A DNA stretch of 64,000 nt from Paralithodes platypus (GCA_032716605.1 CM064523.1:47322064-47386063), one strand, 5' to 3'; counted from the first letter of the stretch, positions 11,425-23,735 are shown. The notes: generated by a model from the sequence alone, not told the origin. Numbers and translations are program-made.

Positions 11425-11455
<31 letters not shown>
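10270..11455 (+). pseudogene. Non-LTR retrotransposon RT fragment, 5' truncated, poly(A) tail
   Basis: The frame holds the RT core from the palm onward: INAGVPQGSVLAPTLF (about 10422-10470), the catalytic YADD (10521-10532, SYADDSTLHSS), the DILGVTL thumb entry (about 10777) and a C-terminal WNSLPSSCFPQ motif (about 11275-11308), ending at TAG 11371-11373. Two lesions are seen: a one-base shift near 10740 and TAA at 10855-10857 (the 17579-18514 copy has a Lys there). The 3' end is a 25-base A-run at 11431-11455. The clade is unresolved; it is not the CR1 family of this window. Everything upstream of the palm is missing, as expected for incomplete reverse transcription. Confidence 0.88.
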
Positions 11456-12348
11456 GCAAATTGGAAAAACAAGATCACAGAAGGTCTTTGATGGTAGATC
11501 AGAGTTGGATGTGAGATAAGAGGTGGATATTTTGAGTGAGCGATTGGGATGGAGGGAAGAAATCTTCGAGTGGAGTGAAGAGCTCGGACACATTTTGAGA
11601 AAGCCTTTAAAATTAAAAAGTCATGACAATTTGAACAATAAGATAAGGCGAAGATATAACAGTAATATACACATTTGTATTTAAGGGAAATGAGGCTACA
11701 GATATATATATGACAAAATATTGTTAGTGAATTGGGAGTTAGATAGAAACCATTAGAGAGAATGAGATAATATATGGAAAGCCGAGGTGAAGGAAACTGT
11801 CACTGAGAAATATAGATTGATACCAAGAACATTATGGAATTAAGTTGATGCCAGATTTGTGTTGTGTGGTCGATGATAAATAGTAAAGAGAGAAGCAAGG
11901 AAAGTGAGGTTATAGATGCTAATGTTGATGAATATGCAATTTGTTAGACGAAAAGGGAAATGGAGAAATAAGTAATGGGCAGATGGAAGAGCACACTAGA
12001 CTGCCAGGCTTGTCAAAATATTGGAGTCTTATTTTTTTTGAAAATTAAAACAAATTAAGTTCCGGCTGCAAATTGGTGATATAGTCTCTACATAATACGT
12101 ATACTGCTTGCCCAACTTAATACATGGTGATATTTACATAATTCACACAGTGCTGTGACCCTACTGAATACATTAGGATATACAGACTACCTGGTCCAAA
12201 TACATATACTGTATATTTTTCCGAAATTAACTGGATCCTTTACAATGTATCTCACATACACAAACACACAGACAGACATAATTGCAACAGCCTGTTTAAC
12301 AAATGTATACACAAACTGAGTATACAAAATGTGTATATTTATTATATA
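11456..12348. other. No gene or clear repeat seen
   Basis: This AT-rich stretch contains short purine-rich runs, especially 11460-11600 and 11750-11990, but no sustained reading frame, tandem array or inverted repeat that I could identify. Confidence 0.5.
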
Positions 12349-13450
12349 TTTTTTTTTGTATGAAGGAGACAAAAGGTAGGCTTCCTGTATCAAGTGTCTC
12401 CCCCAAAAGTCAAAAGAGTGACAGAGCCAAATTCAAGGGTCCTTGAGGTCAAAATGCCTAGACACACGGAACTTAAAGTAGTATAAGTCATAGGATGAAA
12501 TAAAAATATTGAATGAGGGGGAGAGTTTCAGTGTTCACTTGTTGAGTAGAAGAAAGACAGAAACTTTGCCAATTCTTGGGTTGGAGAGCTGGATAAAATA
12601 GGAGTGGGATTGTGTTGAAAGTCAGGTGCCTCACACTCGCCACAAGGGAGGGGGTATGCAGTGAGAGGGCTCTGAAGAACACTGATTTTTGTAATAGCTA
12701 TCGAAAAGTGAAAGGGATACAACATTGCGGCATGTAGAATGAGATTGTAGGGAACTATTAAGAGTAAGTGTCTTGATGATGCGAAATGTTTTTGACTTTA
12801 CTCTTTCGAGAAGTGCAGTATAGATGGAACCTCCCCACCCATGCGAACATTGTTCAATACAGGGAGGCACTGTGCCCCGATACAGCGCAAGAAGCTGTGT
12901 GGGGGTGCAGAATGCATGGAGACGGTTGCGCACACCTAACCTTTGGGAAAATGTTCTAGCAAGAGTGGTAGTATGATCTTTCCAAGACAGGCCGGATGAA
13001 AAAGATTCAACTAGAATATTGAGAGAAGATGGAGGGTTGATTTGTGCATTGTTGAAGAATATTTTAAAAATTGCGATGGGTATATAGATGGAAAAATTGG
13101 GTCTTGGATTCATTGAAAGTAACACAATTTCCTCTGCCCAATTTTAAAATAATAGACTGATCAAAAAATAGGGGCTCTATGGCCTTGACACAGGAAATTT
13201 GGAGTGATTGAATGCTGAGTTGTTGTGAAAAACTAGTTGAATACTGTAAGGTAGAGTCATAAGCATATAAATGGATAGGACTAAAGGTACAGTTGAGATC
13301 ATTACTTGATATTAGAAAGAGAACTGAAGACAGGACAGAACCCTGACGAACACCGGAGTAGATAGGCTGATGAAGCGAGCGATGGGCGTCCACAACTGCA
13401 ACTATGGAACGGTCAGAAAGGAAAGTTAGAGACAAAGGCATACATGGAGG
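12349..13450 (-). pseudogene. Degenerate LINE RT fragment, related to the 10270-11455 family
   Basis: Reading leftward, the RT palm motif GVRQGSVLSSVLF (about 13357-13319) is followed by YAYDSTLQYS (about 13265), which corresponds to YADDSTLHSS but has lost a catalytic Asp. A thumb with LNILVESFSSGLSW and LLALYRGTVPP follows. Several frameshifts break it (near 13100 and 12640). The 3' end has the same style as 10270-11455, with a GTCTCCTTCATAC stretch and an A-run (T-run at 12349-12358 on the plus strand). Heavier decay than the other two copies implies an older insertion. Confidence 0.75.
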
Positions 13451-14149
13451 GATAGAAACAGAAGAAGGGTAGTTTGGAGAATTAAAACAAATTGTGAAAG
13501 TGAGATAGAAAGAGGATTGACAGGAAATTGATTCAAAGTAAAATATACACAATAAAGGAGGAACAAAATAAGATATATATATATATAGAGAGAGAGAAAG
13601 CAAGAGGGGCGAAGACAGAAAGAAGGAGTGAGGAAGAAGTGGACAGGAAGATGATGGATAACTTAGGAGCAGGGAAAGGGAATTGGTTGGTGGGTTAGAT
13701 GGTGAAAAGGGGAGGAGATAGTGAGGACTATGATGGAGGAGGAAAATGGAGCAGGAGGAAGGGAAAACTTAATGAAGAGGAGGAAAACAAGGAGAAAGAC
13801 GATGGCAGAGAAAATGAAGAATGAAGGTATGAATGATACTGATGGTGATAATTCATATATAATTATAAAGGCAATTACGATTTTATCAAATGTAGTATGA
13901 TTATAGAAGTGCAGGAAAGAGGGGGGGGGGATAACCTTGAACTATATATAGGTGGAAAATTTGTTAGAAATTACGGAAGTCATCCCCCATTCTGTTAATA
14001 TAGCTTACTTTTTCGTATTTTATTCTTACGTTCTTATTGACATTGATTCTCTGAATGTCCATTGAAAGTAGAATACAAGTTTTGTGATGTTTATAAATGA
14101 ACGATTATTATGGAAATATGGAATACCCACAAACCTACAACACTTACCA
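13451..14149. other. Purine-rich non-coding stretch
   Basis: Bases 13575-13830 are strongly GA-rich with GGAGGA runs, and a G8 run lies near 13930. No gene or element boundary is evident. The reading frames here are low-complexity. Confidence 0.5.
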
Positions 14150-14990
14150 ACTACTATAGGTCCTGGAGTGGCGGCGTCTAAACCGTGGGACCACCCGGAG
14201 CTGCCGAACATGGATGGCTGCCGACCCTCCGGCCGGGGACTAAATCACCAACCAGTGGAGGACAGCAGGCTGTCGGCCATGGGGAGCAGTTTCCGGGAGC
14301 CAAACCGTCACAACCATCCCCTACCCCCTCCCTGGGGGCACGAGTCCTTGAAGCGGCTTCAGTCGCGCTGGGCAACTATCACACCTCTCACACCACACAC
14401 ACACAAAACACTGTTTTTCCTGCACCGAGAAATGACTCTCCGGCTGTCATTTCTCGAAGACTCCTTCTAGCCGGAGACTTTGAGAGCATTCCAGGACCCA
14501 CCTCCACATACACATGTCCAACTTCCTCAAAACCCATCACTTTGAGTCGCTAAATTAAGGGTTCAATTCTCTGCAATTCATGAGGGAACTGGACCCATTT
14601 CACCTGCACAACACTTGCCTCCATGAAACACTACACAAACACTTGGACCTGTTCTTCATGCCCCTCCCTTCCCTTTCAAATCCCTCCCCTAAAAACCTGT
14701 CCACCTCTCCTCCCCAACCCACCTATCCCTCCCATACCATTCACTCCCTCCCATAAAACTTCGTTCACCTCTTCTCCCCAACCCACCTAACCTTCCCATA
14801 CCATCCACATCCTCAACTCCACACACCACACCCCAACCTAACCCATTCCTATCCTCATTTCCTGCACACCAATCGCCACCCCCACCACCACTCACCCACC
14901 TCAATCCTCCCCACCCCCACCATCACCCCCTCCCTCATCCCCACCCAATACTCATAAAGCAGCACCCAACATACACCGCATACACAACAT
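14150..14990 (+). pseudogene. LINE 5' region: 2A-like motif and PHD-like zinc finger, with stops
   Basis: A frame from about 14185 leads to LLLAGDFESIPGP (14461-14499), which resembles the 2A ribosome-skipping motif (D-x-E-x-N-P-G-P), with Ile in place of the conserved Asn. The same frame goes on into a finger-like pattern: a CPTS pair at about 14515, CNS-stop at about 14572-14583, HFTC at about 14600 and WTCSSC at about 14645. This resembles the PHD-type fingers preceding the endonuclease in several LINEs. TAA at 14551-14553 and TGA at 14581-14583 break the frame, the second replacing an expected Cys. A Pro-rich, C-rich linker (14655-14960) leads to the endonuclease. The 5' border of the element is not clear. 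Confidence 0.65.
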
Positions 14991-17900
14991 TAACATTCTC
15001 CAACTAAACATTGATGGCATCAACACAAAGAAACACGAACTCTCACAATTCATCAAACAACATACACATTGCCATCAAACAAGAAACAAAACTCCGCACA
15101 ACACAAAAAACACCTACATTTCAAGAGTTCACCACCATACGACAAGACCGGGCCGTCGGCGGTGGCGGTTCGGTGGCCTCATCACCCTGGTACACAAAGA
15201 CATAACATATATAGTCACCAGTGCACATACCAAATCCCTCCTCCCTCCAAATGATAACACAACAGAAATACAGTCCATTAAAATACGCACTGGCTACACA
15301 TCCAACATAACAATCATAAACACATACATCCCTCCCCAAACATCCCCCACAGTACCCAACGAATACAGACCACAACTACAACATATCACAAACACTCCAC
15401 ACATCATCCTGGGTGGTCACTTCAACGCCAAGACGTCGGCCTGGTTTGTCGACAACCCCGACACAGACAGAGGGCTGGTCCTCAATGACATCCATCAACA
15501 TACCCATATTCCCCACCAATCCCTCTACGACCCATCATCTCCAGATATCACCTTTTGCTCCCCAGAACTCACCCCCAAAACATCCTGTAAGGTGGTTAAA
15601 AACTTAGGCTCTGACTACCTCCCGATCATTATCACAACCAAAACCAGACTCACCCCAGCTAGCCACAGACACACTTACACTAATTATAAAAGAGCCAACT
15701 GGGAAGCTTTCACAAATGAGACGGAACAACACTTTGAAACCCTAAACAGCGCACCCATCACTAACATCAACAATGCTGTCCACACATTCAACACAACTAT
15801 CCAAAACGCTGACAATAAACACATTCCAAGAGGCTACAGAATAAGACACAATCCCAACTTCTCACCAGAAATTCAAAACCTCATCAGACAACGCGACACA
15901 CTGAAACACTTCCCAGCACCCCACACACAAGACATCACACAACAAATCCAAGCACTCAACACCCAGATCAACAACAAAATACAAGAACAACAAACACTAA
16001 ACTGGAATAACTTCCTACAAACACTTGATCACAAAACAAACCCCCCAAAACTCTACAAAACACTAAACAGCATCACACTTTCCAATAGCAACACAACACA
16101 ATCACATGCTGCAATCACAACAACAGAATCTACTCCTTCATGTAAACAACAAGCAAACACTCTCATTAATTACTTGTCTCATATCAGCCACCTAAAACCC
16201 CATAAAGACGACCGATGTGTCATCCGATGTAAGAAACAATTCCCCACAGACCCTGACTATGCACCCTTCACTAACTACCAGCCAAAGCACATCATCAACA
16301 ATCTCAAGCACTCACACGCCTGTGGCCTAGACAACATAAGCAACATACACCTCAGACACCTGGGACCACAAGGCATACAAGCACTCACTAACATATCAAA
16401 CTACAGTTATTCACACAACACAATACCAGACATATGGAAGCATGGTATCATCATCATTTTCCCCAAACCCAACAAAGACCCCACACTACCCTCCACACAC
16501 CGGTCTATCACACTCCTCGGCACCCCCTCCAAAGTCATAGAACGCCTTGTACTACAGCTTACCCCTAGCTCCAACACAACATGGCTTCAGGCCACAGTAC
16601 TCCACAAACACTCTTCTTACAGACCTTATACAAACGGCTTTTGACGGCATCAACTCAGCCAGACCACACAGATCACTACTTGACACACTCGACATTAGTA
16701 AAGCTTTCGATGCCATCCTCCGCCACAACCTAACAAACTAAATTTACAACACAAACATGCACAATAACGCAAAAAGGTGGCTGGCCAACTTCCTAGCAGG
16801 CAGATGTGCACATATATCGTTTGCCGGTCAGTCATCTAGCATCAGAAATTTCCTAAACGGAGTCCCGCAAGGATCCGTCCTGTCGCCCGCACTCTTTAAT
16901 CTGTACATGCATGATATAAATACACCCAATACACCCCAAATAAACATAGCTTCTTACGCAGACGACATAACACTCACATGCACACACCAAGACCCAGCCA
17001 GAACAACAAGTCTCCTTCAACCCTATCTCAACACATTACATGACTGGTGCACTACAAACAGACTTAATTTAGCCCCAGCCAAATCCACTGCAACCCTCCT
17101 CACAAGCTGGACAGGAGATCACGCATACTCCCCTCAACTCACCATAAACAACATACCCCTAACACACACACACTCACTCAAAATCCTAGGAGTAACATAT
17201 GATACTCAAATGACATTCAAACCGCACACCACAAACATTAAAAAGAAACTGACACCCATACTTAACGCCCTCAGGTCACTTGCCCACACAAAATTTGGAC
17301 ACAATAAAGAAACCATCACCACAGTTTACAAACAATGCATAAGATCAGTGATGGAATACGGAAGCTCGGCCTGGGCTTCTAACCTAGCTGAAACACATCA
17401 TAAGACCTTACAGACTATTCAAAATAAAGCCCTAAAAATCATCACAGGCTGCACAGCTACTTCACCTACAGATCACCTACATCAAGAAACCAAAGTCCTC
17501 AAAGTCAAAGACCATCTGGACATGAGAGGCACTCAATTCCTGGCAGCAGCCTCCACGAACCAACACCACCCACTATACTTTTTTTTTTTTTTTTTTAAGA
17601 GACAATGAACGGAGGAAGGAAAAACACAGATAAAACAAAAAGGTCCATGTGCCTAAAGGCATCCTCCATTCATAAAATGTTTGTAACAACTGGATTTAAA
17701 CTGTTGTAGATTGTAAGTTTGTGGAAAGTAACTCGAGGGAAGTGAATTCCAAAGAGTAGTAGTTCTGGGGATAAATTAATTTTGATAAGCAGAAGCTCTG
17801 CATTGTGGAGGAGAAAGTGTAAATTCATGGGCGCTCTCAGCTGCCCTAGTTCTACGAGGAAAGATGTGGAGAGGCAGCAAGTTCTTCGGAACAATTGCTG

Positions 17901-18994
17901 TGAAAATATCTGTAGAATAATGCAAGGGATGCAACGTTTCTTCGTATGGATAATGTAGGAAGGTCCTGTGTGATTGCAGGGTTATTGATTAATCTAATAG
18001 CTTTATTTTGAATTTTGTCCAACTGCCTCAATGCAACCACTCCACTTCCACCCCACAGAGGTGAACAGTAATCCATCTGAGAACGCACATGACTTATATA
18101 TTACGGCCAACTGCTCATCAGTGAAGAATTCTCGAACTCTGTACAGGAGTCCCAGTTTTTTAGAGGCATTCTTAGCAATGCTTCTAACATAATGTGTCCA
18201 GCTCAAGTTAGTAGTTAATGTTACACCGAGAATGTCAATACTAGGGGAAGTGGGAATATTTACATCATTAAAAAATATATGGGAGTCAGTGAGATTCTGT
18301 CTGTTAGAAAATTGAATGTACTTGGTTTTCTGTGCATTAAAGGAAACTAGATTCTTTTGTCCCCATTCATTAATTCTAGAAAGGTCCTGGTTCAGAGAAA
18401 TTGCAGTGTTTATATTTGAATTTATAAGATCGGGTTGGGTGAAATAATTGGTAAATGTGAAGGAACTGTGGAGTGTTGAGTCATCTGCGTAGGAATGTAT
18501 TGAATTATGAGTGGCAACACATCCACAGACACCAAGAAATATTAAAAAAACACCTAGCACACGCTATCACACACAAATACTATCTTCTCTCCCTCCCTGC
18601 CCACCCCAAACTAGTTTCCAGAAGCACATCCATACTTATATCTCTCGCCGTTCCATCCACTCACTCATAAACAACACGCAGCTGTAGGCACGGCCTCCCA
18701 AAATCCATCCTTCTAAATCCTCCCTTCCTCGCAAGGACAGAGTCCACCTGACCAGGCTGAGATGCGGACACCATCCAGCCCTTCTGAGTTATCAGAAGAG
18801 ACTGGATGACTCCGTCATCGACTCCTGCCCAGGTTGTAACAACACACCCCATCCTAAAAATTGATCATAGAAGACTGCATTTCACACAACCACTTATGCC
18901 AACAACACAATCTACACTCTTTGAGAGCTCTGTGGGAAAGCCCGACCGTGGCCATGGCCTTCCTTAGGGACTCGGGGCTGTTCGGCCAGGCAGC
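14970..18994 (+). pseudogene. LINE ORF2: endonuclease, reverse transcriptase and C-terminal zinc finger
   Basis: The endonuclease starts at about 14990 (NILQLNIDGI, a shifted QETKL near 15080, GGHFNAKTSAWF at about 15412-15447, GSDYLPI at 15607). RT follows with FPKPNKDP (16462-16485), LDISKAFDAI (about 16690-16720), NGVPQGSVLSPALF (about 16857-16898) and SYADDITL (about 16951-16975). After the RT a CCHC-like finger shows CGHHPALLSYQKRL and CPGC (about 18752-18832), then a terminal LWESPTVAMAFLRDSGLFGQ segment to TAG near 18990. Frameshifts lie near 15100-15200, 15590, 16580-16600 and 16740 (TAA at 16741). An unrelated LINE is inserted at 17579-18514. Codon use is extremely A/C-rich (ACA, CAC, AAC). 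Clade is uncertain. Confidence 0.85.
17579..18514 (-). mobile_element. Nested 5'-truncated LINE, second copy of the 10270-11455 family
   Basis: A T-run (17579-17596) begins a minus-strand copy whose sequence follows 10490-11455 closely, with the same 3' end, WNSLP-type C-terminus and YADD box (about 18476). Similarity stops at GAGTGG near 18514, where the host LINE frame resumes (a THPQTPRNI segment continues its C-terminus). The insertion is therefore younger than the host LINE. Frameshifts are present (near 18050 and 17900). No clean target duplication is visible. Confidence 0.88.
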
Positions 18995-19023
18995 TTAGGG
19001 AACAACAACAACAACAACAACTA
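18995..19023 (+). repeat. (CAA)n 3' tail of the LINE
   Basis: After the stop codon the element ends GGGAACAACAACAACAA, a trinucleotide tail. The same tail in reverse (TTGTTGTTG) ends the LINE fragment at 24705. LINEs ending in simple tandem repeats rather than poly(A) are common in RTE and I-type clades. Confidence 0.8.
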
Positions 19024-19234
19024 TAGGTAGCGCCAACGAACTTGACAATAATCTTGACCCCATAACTTCTCATAACTCAAAAGGGCCTAGAGCAAACTGG
19101 CTGTAAATGTCCACACCTATGTCCTGGTGGGCTCTTCCCAAATGATAGAAATGTAAGCTCGGTTGCTTTTATTAATTTTGAGTTATGAGAAGTTAAGGGG
19201 TCAAGATTATTGTCGAGTTCGTTGGCGCTACCTA
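19024..19234. mobile_element. 207-bp MITE with 57-bp inverted repeats and TA duplication
   Basis: Arms at 19026-19082 and 19176-19232 are near-perfect inverted repeats starting GGTAGCGCCAACGAACTTGA. TA flanks both sides. The 93-base centre is unique. The structure fits a Tc1/mariner-type MITE. It inserted exactly at the end of the (CAA)n tail of the LINE. Confidence 0.9.
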
Positions 19235-19534
19235 TGCCATCCCATTCATAATTCATCCATCCACTAATCCATCAACCCATTCGTCCACTTTCAGCTTGCC
19301 CCAACCCACTTTACCATTCTTATTACAAATTGTTCTATATTTAGTTCACCATGTTATTGTTTCTGTCTTATCTCATAATTATGCCGTCTCTCCTCCTTCC
19401 TCACCATTTAACCTCTCCCAGTTTTCCCAATGATCTGCCTCACTGCCTTTACGAGTACTCCTTACTGTTATCTGGTCCATCTTATCCCTGCCGTTAATAT
19501 TATTTCTTGCTATCATTTACGGTATATTGCTATC
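19235..19534. other. No gene seen
   Basis: This T/C-rich stretch between two MITEs holds no frame or repeat I can support. Confidence 0.5.
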
Positions 19535-20021
19535 TTAACCCTCGTCTAGCGGGACCGGACTTAAGTCGGTCTAGAGAACAATGGACTATGTGGCGGGGAC
19601 CGACTTCAGGCGGTGTGCAATTCTGAGCAATATTTGGCTCTGAGAGAGAGAGACGAGCGGTGGGAGGAGCGTAGGTCGGCTCTGACCGTTCGGCACGGCT
19701 CCCGCGCCAGCACTGGGCCCAGTTCCACACACACCCACACTCACTGCCTCGCTACACAGGGAATTATGTAAGGAAATTACCGTATTTTAGGGATTTTTCC
19801 TTCGTTTTGCACGATCATTGCAAGAGAACGCGTGGTCGTAGAAGGATGGTTCTGGTGTCATTGGAAAGCTCAATTATCGCCCTTTCAGGGATACATAATT
19901 GTATTACGCTCTGGCTCTTGTTTATTCATGAAAAAGAGCACGGAAACAAGGTCGTTTAGGGTAAAACCACCCGCTTGGCGGGTAGTAGAAGGTACTGACG
20001 GGCCCGCTCGTAAGGCGTTAA
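19535..20021. mobile_element. TTAA-flanked piggyBac-like MITE, 487 bp
   Basis: The stretch begins TTAACCCTCGTCTAGCGGG and ends with the complement of TTAACGCCTTACGAGCGGG. TTAA is the target duplication of piggyBac transposases. About 20 bases inside the left end lies a near-palindrome GACCGACTTAAGTCGGTC (one mismatch in this copy). A GA tract lies at 19638-19654. No transposase is encoded. The ends resemble, but are not the same as, those of the autonomous-size element starting at 20451. Confidence 0.75.
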
Positions 20022-20450
20022 TGCTTCAATATTTAGGTATTAAAATTTGTGCTATTTTTTCTTAATGATGTATCTTTGCTGTTGCTACATTATAGCTTAT
20101 TATCATTTATCTAACCTTGCCTCTTGATTATTACACCAACCATTTTACTTTGGCTATTTTTTTCAGTGGCTATCATTTAACTTACTAGACTGTCTTATGT
20201 ATTGGTCTCATATATCATACCATCTTAACTCTAAGTTATCTTGCTGCTGAATATCCTGCATTATTATTTAGTCTTGCCATACTTACAGTATATCAATAAC
20301 CTTCAGTATAGCTCTACATTATCTTTTATAATGTTATGTTATTAGATGCCTATTAACTTTCCTCCCTCCTCCTTTACCCATTATCTTCCATCACATTACA
20401 ATAATGTCCCTGGTTTCCTCACTACGATTTCTTCCTTCCTCTCCCTTCCT
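20022..20450. other. No gene seen
   Basis: AT- and CT-rich DNA between two piggyBac-type elements, with no supported feature. Confidence 0.5.
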
Positions 20451-20591
20451 TTAACCCTTCCTACCCGGGCTGCCTTAGGTAAGGACAGCTCGACAGAAGG
20501 GCCGCTACCCGGTATGCCTTACCTAAGGCATTTGCTTTAAAGCGTGCTTTAAATTTCGCGCGGGCAAATTTTACTTTGTGTGGGCGATCGT

Positions 20592-23315
20592 AGCGCCACC
20601 AAGCCTCAACTACCACTCTTATCAGTTCCTACGTTGCCGCCATTGCGAGCTACAGCAAAAAAAATAATTCCGACGCATCCGATACTGTGCAATCTCCCGC
20701 GCGTCCCAGTGCTAATCCGCTTGCAACATCTACGCCTCTGCCAACCGAGAAGAAAAAGAAACTAAGGAAAGTGAAACGTTTGCTAAGTGAGAGTGCAATA
20801 CACCGTGAACTTTTCAACCCGGATTTGAGCAGTGGTGAAAGCTCTGTGGACAAAAACCTCTATATTCAGAGTAGAAGTGGAAGCGAAGTTGACGATTTTG
20901 TGGGATTTGGTGATGATGACAATGTGGATTTATTTGAGGGGGGTGATAGTAGTGATGATCCTGATGTGGATGTGGTGGAGGAAGGTGATATTGAAGTACC
21001 AAGTGTGCTAGAGCCAACCCCTTCGCCTAGTTTCGTAGGTCAGGGTAGGCCTAGGCCTAGCCCTAGCCCTACGCCCGGAGCTTCCCCTTTGACTGCCCGT
21101 ACGCCCTTGAAAGTGGGTAAATACTTCTATAAACAGTCTTTAGTGAAAAGTGCAGCCAAGAAAGCACGCAGGGAAGCAGAACAAGTGAGGGAAGGCGTAG
21201 ATAGTGATAGTGACGCCTTGACCCGGGACGCCGGGAGGGCCACCCACAGCCCTCGGCTTCATCTGTCCCTCAGGATGACCAAAGGGCCTCTACAAGTGCG
21301 TCATTGGCCTCCTACAGTGTGCCACCACAGGCCCCGCATCGTAGGTCATTATTTCCGGCGGAAAAGTCCACGGCTAGCCGCAAAAGGAGCCCAACTCCCG
21401 AAGCCGAGGCTCCCATTGCTCAACCTCCCGCAGCCCCACGCCGCCGACGCCCGGTCTATTCTTCACCAGAGTTGTCTCCTGAAGAGGATGCTGACTACCC
21501 CAACATTGCCCCAGATGACCTGACGTCGCCTGAGGAAGAGGAAAACGAAGAGGAAGAGGAAGAGGAAGTCCCGACAAAAAGAGTCAAAGGGCGAGGTCGT
21601 GGACGTGGTCAGCCTGCCGACGCCGCTGCCCCTGGGCCTGGACCTGGGCATGGGTGTGCCCAGGTGGACGCCCTGTCCACCTGGGCGTCTGCGTGGCCAA
21701 GGGCGTGTGCCAGGGCATCCAGGGCGTGTGCCTGCTGCAGCTGCACGTCCTCGTCCTCGAGCAGCTGACATGTTTGTGTGGACAGATGGGGCAGATTTTG
21801 TGCCAGATTGTCCTGCCTTTGACGAGGTACAACAGGGTTCCGGGGTGTCACCAGCATATCGCTGTGGCCCAAATGCCACCCCCAGTTAACTTTTCTGTGG
21901 CTTCTACGACAATGAAGTCATGGAATACCTTGTCAAAGAGACAAATAACCACCAGGCTATCTGTTCAAACTTTCTTGGGAGAAAGACCAGTGCCAAGATG
22001 GTGGCATGGAGAGCTCTCACTGTGGCAGAATTATATGTGTTCTTGGCACTCACAATGCTGATGACACACATAAAGAAGCACGTTCTGGCCGACTACTGGA
22101 TAACTGGCGACCTCACAACGACTCCAGCATTTGGCAAATTCTTGTCAAGGGATAGGTACTTCGACATCCTCTATTTCCACCTGACAAATAACATGCATGT
22201 CCACGAGCCCGACACACTCTGGAAGATCAGGCAACTGTATGACATGATACGTCATCGGTTTTCCACCTACTTGATTCCTTTTCAGAAGCTGTGCATCGAC
22301 GAGTCTCTGGTCCTGTTCCGTGGTAGGCTGCACTTCCGACAGTATATCCCGTCCAAGAGACACCACTTCGGCATCAAGCTCTTCGTCCTCTGCGACTGCA
22401 AGACGGGATATGTGCTCGACTTTATAGTCTACAGCGGCAAGGGTGGTGAGGTGCAGATTGACCCCCTCATTGGTTTTGGCGGCGCTGTGGTAAACAGGAT
22501 GATGGAGAGGTACTTCCATGACAACCACATCCTCTATACCGACAATTATTACACGTCGCCTATCCTCGCCAAGTACCTCCATGACCGCAAGACCGGAACT
22601 GTCGGCACAGTGAAGGGGAAGAGGAAGGGCATGCCAGCCTACCCAACCAAGACTAAGAAGACGGACATCTTCCATAAGAAGAGTGGCCCCATCCTCTCCA
22701 TCCACTGGCATGACCAGCACAAGGTCAACCTCCTCACTACATGCCACAAAGCAGAGATGGTCCCTACAGGGAAGGTGGACCGAAAAACGAAGAACCCTAT
22801 CACGAAACCAGCTGCTGTTCTGGACTATAACCTCAAGATGCGCCTCGTCGACAAGTCCGACATGCAGATGGGCTTCATAGACTGCCTGCGAACATCTTGC
22901 AGGTGGTACAAGAAGTTTGTCCTGCATACAGTAGATATGTCTGTCCTCAACGCGTACAACATCTACCGTTTGAGGAGTCCAGTCATGAAGTACAAGAGCC
23001 TGCGGACCTTCCAAAAGCAGCTGATACATGAGCTCCTGGTAAAACATGTGGGTACACCAGGGAGGCCACTACAAGGACCAGGCATGATGGACAGAACCAG
23101 GGTGTGCCGAGTTCTTCAGAAAGCACCAGCTCGTCGCCCTTCCTTTCCAGTGTCCTAACAGCAGAATAAGAATGCAGAAGAGGTGCTATGTGTGCACCCG
23201 CACAACTCGACGACCAAGCAAACCCACAAAAACCACTTGGCAATGCCTCGAGTGTCAGGTGGGACTGTGTGCTGGCACCTGCTTCAATGATTTCCACACT
23301 ATGACAAACTATTGA
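20592..23315 (+). pseudogene. piggyBac transposase, broken by two frameshifts and one stop
   Basis: The N-terminal part (to about 21300) is Ser/Asp/Glu-rich with a KKKKLRKVKRL basic patch. No in-frame ATG is obvious, so the start is unresolved or lies in a separate exon. The frame moves near 21290 into an acidic EEEEE/GRGRGRG linker, then returns near 21600. TAA at 21887-21889 interrupts just before the FYDNEV region. The catalytic core at 21890-23100 is intact: CIDESLVLFRGR, LYTDNYYTSP and LVDKSDMQ carry the four Asp of the piggyBac active site (residues 127, 208, 311, 314 counted from the ATG at 21920). A one-base shift near 23085-23106 moves the C-terminal cysteine-rich finger (CYVC, CLEC, GLCAGTCF, to TGA 23313-23315) out of frame. 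The core frame alone would therefore make a transposase lacking its DNA-binding C-terminus. Confidence 0.9.
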
Positions 23316-23359
23316 AGTGTAAGTGACAGTGATAGTGACACTCAATAATAATAATAATA

Positions 23360-23735
23360 ATATAACTAAGTATAAGTGAAAGAGACACACTTAAGTAATA
23401 ATAAATGCCTTCAGAACAATATGAACAAGTGAAAGTGACACTAAAATATATATTCCTAACAATAAATAAGTGAAAATGACACTATCAATTACCATAGTCC
23501 AGTGAAATTGACACTATACTAATAATAAAACTAAGTATAAGTGAAAGAGACACACATAAGTAATAATAAGTGCCTTCAGAACAATATGAACAAGTGAAAG
23601 TGACACTAAAATATATATTCCTAACAATAAATAAATGAAAATGACACTATCAATTACCATAGTCCAGTATAAATAATCATAACTACTATAATAATAACAA
23701 TAAAACCTAGTATAAGTGACAGAGACACAAATTAC
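23360..23735. repeat. 166-bp tandem duplication with GTGACACT/AGTGAAA motifs in the piggyBac 3' region
   Basis: CTTCAGAACAATATGAAC recurs at about 23409 and 23575. The two units, which are nearly identical, contain repeated AAGTGAAAGTGACACT and AAGTGAAAGAGACACA words. A partial third unit starts near 23700. The same GTGACA/TGTCAC motif style follows the second piggyBac gene (54060-54180), so it may be a conserved subterminal feature. Confidence 0.8.

Noticed and set aside
17579..18530. Target-site duplication for the nested LINE
   Set aside because: CAACAC occurs on both sides but not adjacent to both borders, and the longer comparison is only about 11 of 18 matching, so I do not claim a duplication.
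22145..23047. Long 300-codon minus-strand frame opposite the piggyBac core
   Set aside because: It is the antisense shadow of the transposase frame. The sense strand carries all family motifs.
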